This document shows positions 1-7,159 of a stretch of 64,000 nt of DNA, piece after piece (the stretch's first letter is position 1; each line of letters starts with the position of its first letter). The stretch lies in the NCBI RefSeq assembly GCF_001593385.1, contig NZ_LUVZ01000001.1:1364001-1428000 (forward strand), written 5' to 3'. The DNA is from Chryseobacterium cucumeris (GTDB taxonomy: Bacteria; Bacteroidota; Bacteroidia; Flavobacteriales; Weeksellaceae). Under the pieces are notes generated by a model that had not been told where the DNA came from, searched no databases, and saw nothing but the letters and a program-made list of their open reading frames with translations. A program made the position numbers and the translations under genes.

Positions 1-1970
1 CCAAAATCATGGCGTTTATGCGAGCGGTAAGCATTATTCTAATACTAATGCATCTGTACTGGTTTTGTTATGGATTTTTTGCACATCAACAATGGACACT
101 GGAACTCATCAATAAGATTCTTTATAATTTTAATAAGACCGCAGGCCTTTTTTCTCAACCTATTTATTCTAAGCTGTTCGCAATAGTTTTACTGGCTTTG
201 AGTTGCCTCGGAACAAAGGGAGTCAAAAATGAAAGGATCACTTGGAAAAAAATTAGTATTGTTTTTTCTATTGGTTTTGTCTTATTCTTTTTAAACACAA
301 TCCTCTTACAATCTGCCAGCAGTTTCACTTCTGTACTTTATATTCTATCTACCGGTTCCGGATACATCTTCCTGATGCAGGCAGGAGTCTGGATAGGCCG
401 TTTACTCAAAACAGACTTAATGACCGATGTTTTTAACAATGAGAATGAAAGCTTTCAGCAGGAAACCCAATTACTCTATAATGAATACTCTGTTAACCTT
501 CCTACACAATTCTATTATCAAGGGAAGTGGCATCAGGGATGGATTAATGTGGTAAATCCTTTTCGTGCCACCATTGTCTTAGGAACTCCAGGTTCAGGAA
601 AATCCTATGCTGTTGTCAACAACTATATCAAACAACATATTGAAAAAGGATTTTCCATGTATATCTATGATTTTAAATTCGATGATTTGTCTACTATTGC
701 GTACAACCATCTTCTCAATCATTCTGATGCTTATACCGTAAAGCCGAAATTCTATATCATCAATTTTGACGACCCCAAAAAAAGCCATCGGTGTAACCCC
801 TTAAATCCTAATTTTATGACAGATATCTCAGATGCATATGAAGCGGCTTACACTATTATGCTGAACCTTAATAGAAGTTGGATTCAGAAACAGGGCGATT
901 TCTTTGTTGAGAGTCCTATCATACTGCTAGCTGCCATCATATGGTTTCTTAAAATTTATGAAAACGGTAAATACTGCACTTTTCCACACGCTATAGAGCT
1001 GTTGAACAAAAAATATGAAGAGGTCTTTACGATATTAACCTCTTACTCTGAATTAGAGAATTACCTATCTCCTTTTATGGATGCATGGCAAGGGGGTGCA
1101 CAGGATCAGTTGCAGGGGCAAATCGCATCGGCTAAGATTCCTTTGTCAAGAATGATCTCACCACAATTATATTGGGTAATGACCGGAGACGATTTTTCTT
1201 TGGATATCAATAACCCCAATGAGCCTAAAATTCTGTGTGTTGGAAATAATCCTGATCGTCAAAATATCTATTCTTCTGCTCTTGGGCTATACAATTCGAG
1301 AATTGTTAAACTGATCAATAAAAAAGGACAGTTAAAAAGTTCTATCATAATTGACGAGTTGCCTACTATTTATTTCAGAGGCCTGGATAATTTAATTGCT
1401 ACTGCCAGAAGTAATAAAGTTTCTGTATGTCTTGGGTTTCAGGATTTTTCCCAGCTGACAAGAGATTATGGAGACAAGGAAAGTAAAGTCATTCAGAATA
1501 CGGTCGGAAATATTTTCAGCGGTCAGGTGGTTGGGGAAACAGCAAAAACGTTATCTGACCGTTTTGGAAAAATACTGCAAAAAAGACAAAGTATATCCAT
1601 CAATAAGAATGATACGTCCACCTCTATTTCTACCCAATTGGACAGTTTGATACCTGCTTCGAAGATCTCTACCTTAACCCAGGGATTTTTTGTCGGTGCT
1701 GTATCTGATAACTTTGATGAAAGGATTCAGCAGAAGATTTTTCATTCCGAGATTGTCGTAGACAATGTTAAGCTTTCTGAAGAAATGAAAAGCTTTCAGC
1801 AGATACCGCAGATCCGATCCTTTATTGATGAAGACGAGAATGATTGTATGACCAGGCAGATTCAAGATAATTATAGAGAAATTAAGTCAGATATTCTCAA
1901 TATCATCACAGATGAAATGGATCGAATAAAAAATGATCCTGATTTGCAACATTTATTGAACTCGGATTAA
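1..1970 (+). CDS. Conjugative coupling protein (TraG/VirD4-like, YWFCY type), 5' end cut by window edge
   Basis: Type IV coupling ATPase that brings the relaxase-DNA complex to the conjugation channel at the inner membrane. Numbering from the ATG at base 9, the N-terminus carries the YWFCY signature (residues 17-21) and several hydrophobic segments within residues 1-130. A Walker A motif GTPGSGKS lies near residues 192-199, and a Walker-B-like IIIDELP sits in the C-terminal half. The frame is open to the left edge (codons for K-I precede the ATG at 9), and relatives usually have about 10-15 more N-terminal residues, so the true start is probably outside the window. Bacteroidota ICEs often call this protein MobC; relaxase genes would be expected just upstream. 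It ends at a hairpin terminator shared with the converging rteC. Confidence 0.9.
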   Translation, partial: KIMAFMRAVSIILILMHLYWFCYGFFAHQQWTLELINKILYNFNKTAGLFSQPIYSKLFAIVLLALSCLGTKGVKNERITWKKISIVFSIGFVLFFLNTILLQSASSFTSVLYILSTGSGYIFLMQAGVWIGRLLKTDLMTDVFNNENESFQQETQLLYNEYSVNLPTQFYYQGKWHQGWINVVNPFRATIVLGTPGSGKSYAVVNNYIKQHIEKGFSMYIYDFKFDDLSTIAYNHLLNHSDAYTVKPKFYIINFDDPKKSHRCNPLNPNFMTDISDAYEAAYTIMLNLNRSWIQKQGDFFVESPIILLAAIIWFLKIYENGKYCTFPHAIELLNKKYEEVFTILTSYSELENYLSPFMDAWQGGAQDQLQGQIASAKIPLSRMISPQLYWVMTGDDFSLDINNPNEPKILCVGNNPDRQNIYSSALGLYNSRIVKLINKKGQLKSSIIIDELPTIYFRGLDNLIATARSNKVSVCLGFQDFSQLTRDYGDKESKVIQNTVGNIFSGQVVGETAKTLSDRFGKILQKRQSISINKNDTSTSISTQLDSLIPASKISTLTQGFFVGAVSDNFDERIQQKIFHSEIVVDNVKLSEEMKSFQQIPQIRSFIDEDENDCMTRQIQDNYREIKSDILNIITDEMDRIKNDPDLQHLLNSD

Positions 1971-1975
1971 AGAAT

Positions 1976-2007
1976 GAAACCTCAAATACCATACGATTTG
2001 AGGTTTC
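1976..2007. terminator. Bidirectional hairpin between coupling protein and rteC
   Basis: Perfect 12-bp inverted repeat (GAAACCTCAAAT / ATTTGAGGTTTC) with an 8-nt loop, in the 51-bp gap between two converging genes. It fits a shared terminator, although the T-tracts are weak. Confidence 0.7.
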
Positions 2008-2021
2008 TGTTTGTATTTATG

Positions 2022-2867
2022 TTACTCAGCATCACTGTTTAAAAAATATTGATTCAAATTGTCACTCACCAATTGAAGGAATTTGGTTGGTCCCTGTTTT
2101 CGGTTACGAATTTCAAAGATGGTTTTATGAAAGTTGCCTAAATCGCAATCCAATGACTTTTCTGTAAATTTTATGACTTCGCTTAACTCTATATTACCAC
2201 CGTTAAAACAACGCATCTGGTAAAGTGCATAGATAAGCTCTATAAGACCGACCTTTGATCCCGACCAGCTCAAAGGAGAAAATACTTTTGTGGTAAAGGT
2301 ATCATTCGAATTTTCGATTTGCTTCTTTAAATACTGATCGTACTGCTGATTGGAAATAAATCTGGCGATCATATGATCGTGGGAAGTTGTAAAACTTGGA
2401 TCATAATTATAAAATCCGGATGATAACTTCATTTTTAGGTCGTAGGAATTGCGAACAAATATTTTATGATCAAGATAGGTTGCTTCCCGTTTATAGTAAC
2501 TGTAAAATGCAGAATGCTCCAAATAAAAGTCTTTCAATTTTTCCTGTTCTGCTTCATAATATTTTTTTAAGGTCTTATTTCCGGCAGCCGGCTTATGAGA
2601 TTCAATATCCAGTACTGCTGAATAATAAATAAATTTTGCAATAAACTGCGGTTTCAGTTTTTTAAAAAAGAATACTTCTTCAGCAATATGATCAAAATGA
2701 TGGTTGGAAACCAAAAGTTTTAATTTCCTTATCGACTCATCAATAATAAGTAATGCCTTTTCTGAAATTTTGATCAGATCATTTCCGTCAGCATTGACTT
2801 CGTTAATCTTTAGGTCCAGATCCTCCAATAACTTCGAAGCTCTTTTAAAAATTGTTTTTGTTACCAT
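2022..2867 (-). CDS. rteC: RteC-family protein
   Basis: 281 aa, the usual size for RteC proteins. In the Bacteroides element CTnDOT, RteC activates the excision operon after tetracycline induction; homologues are common on Bacteroidota conjugative elements whether or not tetracycline genes are present. Seen here: a helical N-terminal half, a middle with many aromatic residues, and a C-terminal part (EVIKFTEKSLDCDLGNFHKT, then IRNRKQGPTKFL) typical of the family. No tetQ, rteA or rteB is visible, so the upstream signal is unknown. It converges on the coupling protein, as in other elements of this type. The family call comes from recognised sequence character; a profile search would settle it. 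Confidence 0.8.
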   Translation of the reverse strand: MVTKTIFKRASKLLEDLDLKINEVNADGNDLIKISEKALLIIDESIRKLKLLVSNHHFDHIAEEVFFFKKLKPQFIAKFIYYSAVLDIESHKPAAGNKTLKKYYEAEQEKLKDFYLEHSAFYSYYKREATYLDHKIFVRNSYDLKMKLSSGFYNYDPSFTTSHDHMIARFISNQQYDQYLKKQIENSNDTFTTKVFSPLSWSGSKVGLIELIYALYQMRCFNGGNIELSEVIKFTEKSLDCDLGNFHKTIFEIRNRKQGPTKFLQLVSDNLNQYFLNSDAE

Positions 2868-2913
2868 GTCCTTTTTTAAGGAATTTACAAAAATTACCTA
2901 AAGCACGACTTAA

Positions 2914-4617
2914 TCAACTAATACCCAGTTCCTTTTTCCGATTCTTTATATAATCAGTAGGTCTGATCCCATTGATATCAAAGAACAGATTTGAAAAGTT
3001 CTGGCGTGCCGCTATACCGCATTCATCAGCCAGAGCCTCGATAGTATAATTTAAATATTTACTGTTGGTATTAAGCAGGTTAGTGATATAATTAATTCTC
3101 AGTTCAGCCATGTATTTATTAAAATTAATCCCTTTTTGTTCATTGATATAAACCGAAAGATAGTGTGAATTGGTTCCCAGCTTTAAAGCAATACTTTTCT
3201 GCGTAATTCCTTTCTTTTTGAAATGTTGCTCCTGCTCAAACTTCTGAAGTTTTTCTTTTATTTCTAAAGCCATTTCCGGGGTAAGAGAAGTCTTTCTTAC
3301 AGGCAGCTCTATCATTTCTTCTCTTAAAATATCATTCATATTATATCTTCCTTCAGCAATTCTCTTTTGAAGAAGCTGATATTGTTTTTTTATCTTTTGA
3401 TCTCTTCGATACCGGACAACAAAAAAACCAAGAACTACACTTCCTGAAACAATAAGTATCTGAGCCAATACTATTTTTTTAGTACTGGATCTCTCGATTT
3501 CTTCTTTTGCATCCATCAGTGTACGTCGGTCAAAATCTTTATGAAGTTTCAAAGATAAATAGGGAAAATCTTTACTGATTAAACTGTCAGCTTTTAAAAG
3601 CTGATTGGTATAGTACAGTTGCTTTTCGAGGTCTCTATCTTTATAATGATCGATAAGATAGTGATAACTCTTATAGACCTCTGGAAGTATAAAATCATGT
3701 TTATTGAAAATAGAGTCTATTTTGTTATAACATCCTACAGCCCTATTTACATTATCCTGTGCTTCATACGTTTTACCCAGATAATAATATACTACAGAAG
3801 CCCAGGCAAAATCATTTCTCTTTAGAATATTGGGTAAAGATCTTTGCAAGTGATCTTGAGCACCAACATAATCTTTATGATGAAATCTGGAAATTCCGAT
3901 GCATTTTAGGAAATAGCTTTTTTCAAGTACAAAATCATTATTATTGGCAGTTAGCCGATAACCTAAATTGCTTAAACTATCACTCTTGGCAAAATGATGC
4001 AGATATCTGTTGAGGACAGTCAATTGATGTAAGCAGTTGAGATACGCCTTCTCATAGTTAAACTGTTCATTTTCATGATGGTTTTCATTCAGCTTTGACC
4101 TGTAAAATGAAGTACATTCAAGAAAATGCTTCATGGCGTCATCATAATAGCCCAAATGACTTTTTACAATTCCTAAATGATAAAGGACTTTATACCTATG
4201 GTACTCATCTTTTGAGCCTTTTGAATGCGTATAGGCTTTAATGTATTCATTTAAAGCCAGCTTAAATTTTTTTTGATAAAAATAATAGATGATTCCCTTG
4301 CTTAAATATTCTTTACTGATGTCATCTTGGCTTCCATGCTGCAAACTGACAGTAAGCGCACTGTCAGCATACTTCATCTTGTTTTTATAATCAAACTGTC
4401 TTGCATCTCTATACCCTTGAATCAGCTTTGAAAAATTATTTTCGTTTTTTGCTTTCTCAATGTACAGTTTTACATAAGGCATTGCATGAATGTCATCTAT
4501 TGCCATTTTTTCATAAGGCTTTCTAATTTCACTGAAAGTTTTTTCCTCTTTCTTTTGTGAAAATAAAAATTGTGAAAAAACAGGAAATAAGATGAGAAAG
4601 CAATAAAACTCTTTCAT
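2914..4617 (-). CDS. Membrane-anchored TPR protein with AraC-type DNA-binding domain
   Basis: 567 aa. A signal-like N-terminus is followed by helical tetratricopeptide-like repeats over roughly residues 80-350, one membrane helix near residue 385 (IVLAQILIVSGSVVLGFFVV), and a C-terminal AraC-type helix-turn-helix over about the last 110 residues (DECGIAARQNFSNLFFDING). This is a common flavobacterial one-component regulator: the TPR part probably senses on the periplasmic side and the DNA-binding part is cytoplasmic. It is divergent from the small-protein/MauE operon starting at 4895, and the 277-bp gap holds a tandem 22-bp repeat and a good promoter. It is therefore the obvious candidate regulator of that operon. 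Target and ligand are inferred. Confidence 0.85.
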   Translation of the reverse strand: MKEFYCFLILFPVFSQFLFSQKKEEKTFSEIRKPYEKMAIDDIHAMPYVKLYIEKAKNENNFSKLIQGYRDARQFDYKNKMKYADSALTVSLQHGSQDDISKEYLSKGIIYYFYQKKFKLALNEYIKAYTHSKGSKDEYHRYKVLYHLGIVKSHLGYYDDAMKHFLECTSFYRSKLNENHHENEQFNYEKAYLNCLHQLTVLNRYLHHFAKSDSLSNLGYRLTANNNDFVLEKSYFLKCIGISRFHHKDYVGAQDHLQRSLPNILKRNDFAWASVVYYYLGKTYEAQDNVNRAVGCYNKIDSIFNKHDFILPEVYKSYHYLIDHYKDRDLEKQLYYTNQLLKADSLISKDFPYLSLKLHKDFDRRTLMDAKEEIERSSTKKIVLAQILIVSGSVVLGFFVVRYRRDQKIKKQYQLLQKRIAEGRYNMNDILREEMIELPVRKTSLTPEMALEIKEKLQKFEQEQHFKKKGITQKSIALKLGTNSHYLSVYINEQKGINFNKYMAELRINYITNLLNTNSKYLNYTIEALADECGIAARQNFSNLFFDINGIRPTDYIKNRKKELGIS

Positions 4618-4762
4618 AGACTGATATTTAGAACCTCACCATCTCAAAAATAAACATTTATGTTTTAAATAAATCAAATTTCAATGAATTAAATAACAGA
4701 AAGACTAAAATCCTGTAAAATACGCAAATACAGCCACTTGAACTCTGATATTCTCATGTATT

Positions 4763-4808
4763 AATTTTAAAATTGAGACGTAACAATTTTAAAATAGAGC
4801 CATATAAC
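4763..4808. promoter_or_regulatory. Tandem 22-bp direct repeat upstream of small-protein operon (candidate activator site)
   Basis: The 11-mer AATTTTAAAAT occurs at 4763-4773 and again at 4785-4795, each followed by a similar GAG-containing tail. The period is 22 bp, about two helix turns. The repeats lie 40-70 bp upstream of the -7 element at 4834 and inside the divergent gap next to an AraC-type regulator. AraC proteins usually bind repeats on one face of the helix. Binding is inferred. Confidence 0.5.
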
Positions 4809-4833
4809 AGTTTTTTTTAGCTCATAAGCCGGA

Positions 4834-4841
4834 TAATTTTG
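4834..4841 (+). promoter_or_regulatory. Flavobacterial -7 element for the 4895 operon
   Basis: TAATTTTG matches the TAnnTTTG consensus exactly. The expected transcript start is near 4848, giving a leader of about 45 nt. No clear TTG is seen at -33, which suits an activator-dependent promoter. Confidence 0.5.
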
Positions 4842-4894
4842 ACATCAGAATTCTAATATAATCCGGCCGGGATAACCCAATTAAAATTATCAAA

Positions 4895-5131
4895 ATGAAA
4901 AAGTTTATCCCATTTTTAAGCATAATCATCGCAGCAGTTTGTCTACAAAACTGCAACCATCGAGATGAAGATATGATTTCAAATAGTGAATATATTGAAA
5001 AATCAGAGCCCACAATAAATGGCTTAGTAATGAAACAGGATTCTGCTAAATCCATAGAAGTCATTGAAGATCCTGGAACAAAAGATCCTCCTGTCAGAGA
5101 CGGTGATAATTGGCGGCTTATTCAGGATTAA
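4895..5131 (+). CDS. Small lipoprotein with C-terminal DPP...DGxxW motif
   Basis: 78 aa. It has a lipoprotein signal: charged start, hydrophobic run, then LQNC with the lipid-bearing cysteine at residue 20. The mature part of about 58 residues is polar and ends in DPPVRDGDNWRLIQD. I recall similar endings on many small Chryseobacterium lipoproteins of unknown function, but cannot check this. It is the first gene of a same-strand run with the 55-aa peptide, the MauE-like protein and the DUF6520 peptide. The mature protein has no further cysteine. Function unknown. Confidence 0.6.
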   Translation: MKKFIPFLSIIIAAVCLQNCNHRDEDMISNSEYIEKSEPTINGLVMKQDSAKSIEVIEDPGTKDPPVRDGDNWRLIQD

Positions 5132-5142
5132 AAACAAAAAAT

Positions 5143-5310
5143 ATGATTCCCCACACCTCCATATCAGTTGTTACAGGCTTACCATGTCCAAAGAGTGGCA
5201 TCTGGGAAAGTATGGGGAATTTCAAAACAACTGTAACCCTCTTTAAGGGTGAACCGATGCCTGAATATTGCGGATGGAAAATCAAATGGAGACTGGTTCA
5301 AATCTGTTAA
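5143..5310 (+). CDS. 55-aa conserved-looking peptide with CPKSGIW motif
   Basis: Short frame starting at ATG 5143, 11 bases after the lipoprotein stop. Notable features are CPKSGIWES (residues 15-23), KGEPMPEYCGW near residue 37, and the end KWRLVQIC. There is no signal peptide. The arrangement C-P-x-S-G-x-W ... KGexMPxY ... W-x-L looks like a small beta domain found as short stand-alone proteins in this group; I recognise the pattern but no named family. Its end resembles that of the preceding lipoprotein (NWRLIQD versus KWRLVQI), possibly by chance. Spacing supports one operon with the MauE-like gene 19 bases downstream. Confidence 0.5.
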   Translation: MIPHTSISVVTGLPCPKSGIWESMGNFKTTVTLFKGEPMPEYCGWKIKWRLVQIC

Positions 5311-5328
5311 ACATAATGACAACAAAGC

Positions 5329-6849
5329 ATGAAAAATTTTTCCAACATATTCCCTACTATTGTAAGTTACTTTTTTATTGTATTATTTGTGTACGCGAGT
5401 GTAAGTAAACTTTTTGAATTTGAAAGATTTCAGATTCAATTAGCACAATCACCACTTCTCAGCGCTTATGCAGGTTTTGTTTCTTACGGTGTCATTATGA
5501 TAGAATGGATTGCTTCCATCTTACTGTTGGTTCCCATCTGCAGACGATCAGGCTTATACCTCTCACTTTTTTTAATGTCAGCATTTACAGCCTATATTTT
5601 CATCATTCTCAACTATAGTGACTTTGTTCCCTGTTCCTGTGGAGGAATTCTCGAAAAACTGGGCTGGACTGAACATTTAGTTTTTAATGTAATATGTGTA
5701 TTACTTGTAATTATTGCCTTATTCTTAATGGAAAAGAAGATTCCTGTCCGGAAATCAAAAACTACTATAACGGTATCAACATCAATCGTACTGAGCATTA
5801 TTTTAATCATCGGTATGTTTCTTTCCTCGGAGTATGTCATTAAAAAAGAAAATAATTTTACAAGGCGGTTTATCAAGCACCCTGTCATCGAGCATCAATC
5901 TGTACATTTGGAGAATGGTTTCTATTATTTTGCTGGGTTTGATGATCATAACATTTATCTATCTAACCAGAAATATCCGCAGCAGCTCCTCACAATGGAC
6001 TCTTCGATGCACCGAACAGCGATTACCTCTGCCCGAATAGAAACAGATCATCCTTATAAAAATATCAGGCAAATCGTATCAGACAATCATTTTTATATTT
6101 ATGACGGGTCGGTACCTATCTTATTTAAAGGTAAACTTGGGACCGAATCTACTATAAGAATAAGTTACAAAGACGCTTATTTTAATGATCTCAAGGTCAT
6201 TGACTCTTCCCGTTTTGCCATTAGGACACAGATACGTCCAAGCAATCATCTGGTTCTGGGACTACTTGATATTGACAGTCCTGAGAATTTACAATTAAAA
6301 ACAACTGTTTTAAAGAAACAGACCGATGGTCTGTTTGACGTCGACGGAAGCATGGCCTACGAATCGCATACGAAAAAACTGTTATATACCTATACTTACA
6401 GAAATCAGACAATTGTCATGAACAGCAGTATGCAGGTGCAAAAATTTCTAAAAACTATTGATACCGTAAAAACTGTCCAGATTAAAACAACGAAGCTTTC
6501 TGATGGCACTTACAAGATGAAAGCACCAGCACTAAAGGTCAATATCAGATCCGTGGTGTACAAAAATTTACTTTTCGTTCAATCCAACCTGATGGGCAGA
6601 CACGAATCGAGAAAAGCCTGGAAAAAATCAGATGTATTGGATGTCTACGACATTGATTCCCAAAGTTATGTAGGCAGCATCTATATTTTCAAGAAAGATG
6701 ATCATACACTCAATGATATCATTGTAACCGAAAAATATCTGTATACCATCCATAATAATGAACTCACCCAATATAAAATGACAAAAGCATTATCTCAATA
6801 TATTAAATCGGGGAAGCCGAAAACCGATCAACAGAGTAGGCAGCACTAA
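5329..6849 (+). CDS. MauE/DoxX-type membrane protein with long C-terminal extracytoplasmic domain
   Basis: 506 aa. The first 170 residues hold about five membrane helices (near 8-27, 48-70, 77-95, 116-135, 147-166), as in MauE/DoxX redox-associated proteins. A Cys-x-Cys pair (PCSCGG, C102 and C104) sits at a membrane edge, matching the cysteine-containing loop of MauE-like proteins linked to disulfide chemistry. Residues 170-506 form a beta-rich domain, possibly a propeller, with no motif I can name. The gene lies between two tiny secreted-protein genes and ends 12 bases before the DUF6520 gene. MauE proteins help fold disulfide-rich partners; the four-cysteine DUF6520 peptide is a possible client, by inference. 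Confidence 0.75.
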   Translation: MKNFSNIFPTIVSYFFIVLFVYASVSKLFEFERFQIQLAQSPLLSAYAGFVSYGVIMIEWIASILLLVPICRRSGLYLSLFLMSAFTAYIFIILNYSDFVPCSCGGILEKLGWTEHLVFNVICVLLVIIALFLMEKKIPVRKSKTTITVSTSIVLSIILIIGMFLSSEYVIKKENNFTRRFIKHPVIEHQSVHLENGFYYFAGFDDHNIYLSNQKYPQQLLTMDSSMHRTAITSARIETDHPYKNIRQIVSDNHFYIYDGSVPILFKGKLGTESTIRISYKDAYFNDLKVIDSSRFAIRTQIRPSNHLVLGLLDIDSPENLQLKTTVLKKQTDGLFDVDGSMAYESHTKKLLYTYTYRNQTIVMNSSMQVQKFLKTIDTVKTVQIKTTKLSDGTYKMKAPALKVNIRSVVYKNLLFVQSNLMGRHESRKAWKKSDVLDVYDIDSQSYVGSIYIFKKDDHTLNDIIVTEKYLYTIHNNELTQYKMTKALSQYIKSGKPKTDQQSRQH

Positions 6850-6861
6850 ATATTTCATTCT

Positions 6862-7131
6862 ATGAAAAAAATCCTTTTCCCTGCTTTACTAGTGGTACTA
6901 GGAACAGGAACAGCATTTGCCACTAAGATGGCAAAACAGACAAACAAAGCTATTGTACCGGGATACGTTATGGTTCCGGATGGTAATGGAAATTTCACTT
7001 GTGAGCAAGCAGGTAAAAACTGTAGTGACATTCCGACAGGACCGATCTGTGAACTATCAGACGGCACCCAGCTGAAAGAACAGGTCTCAGAAACTTTCTG
7101 CGATAATGTTCTCAGAGAAATTCCACAGTAA
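6862..7131 (+). CDS. DUF6520-family small secreted protein
   Basis: 89 aa. A classic signal peptide (MKKILFPALLVVLGTGTAFA, cleavage after about residue 20) precedes a 69-residue mature protein with four cysteines, in FTCEQAGKNCSD, GPICELSDG and ETFCDN. DUF6520 members are short, exported, cysteine-containing proteins of unknown role, often in clusters in flavobacteria. It is the last gene of the plus-strand run, followed by a strong terminator. Four cysteines would allow two disulfides, which fits the MauE-like gene just upstream. Confidence 0.75.
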   Translation: MKKILFPALLVVLGTGTAFATKMAKQTNKAIVPGYVMVPDGNGNFTCEQAGKNCSDIPTGPICELSDGTQLKEQVSETFCDNVLREIPQ

Positions 7132-7137
7132 AAGAAG

Positions 7138-7159
7138 AGGATGCCTTACAGGGCATCCT
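7138..7159. terminator. Bidirectional terminator between DUF6520 gene and S9 peptidase
   Basis: AGGATGCC / GGCATCCT form an 8-bp stem with a 6-nt loop, followed on the plus strand by TTTTT. It overlaps the last codons of the converging S9 peptidase gene. Confidence 0.75.

Noticed and set aside
3619..4013. Plus-strand frames inside the TPR/AraC regulator gene
   Set aside because: Antisense shadows without any domain; the 567-aa gene is intact.
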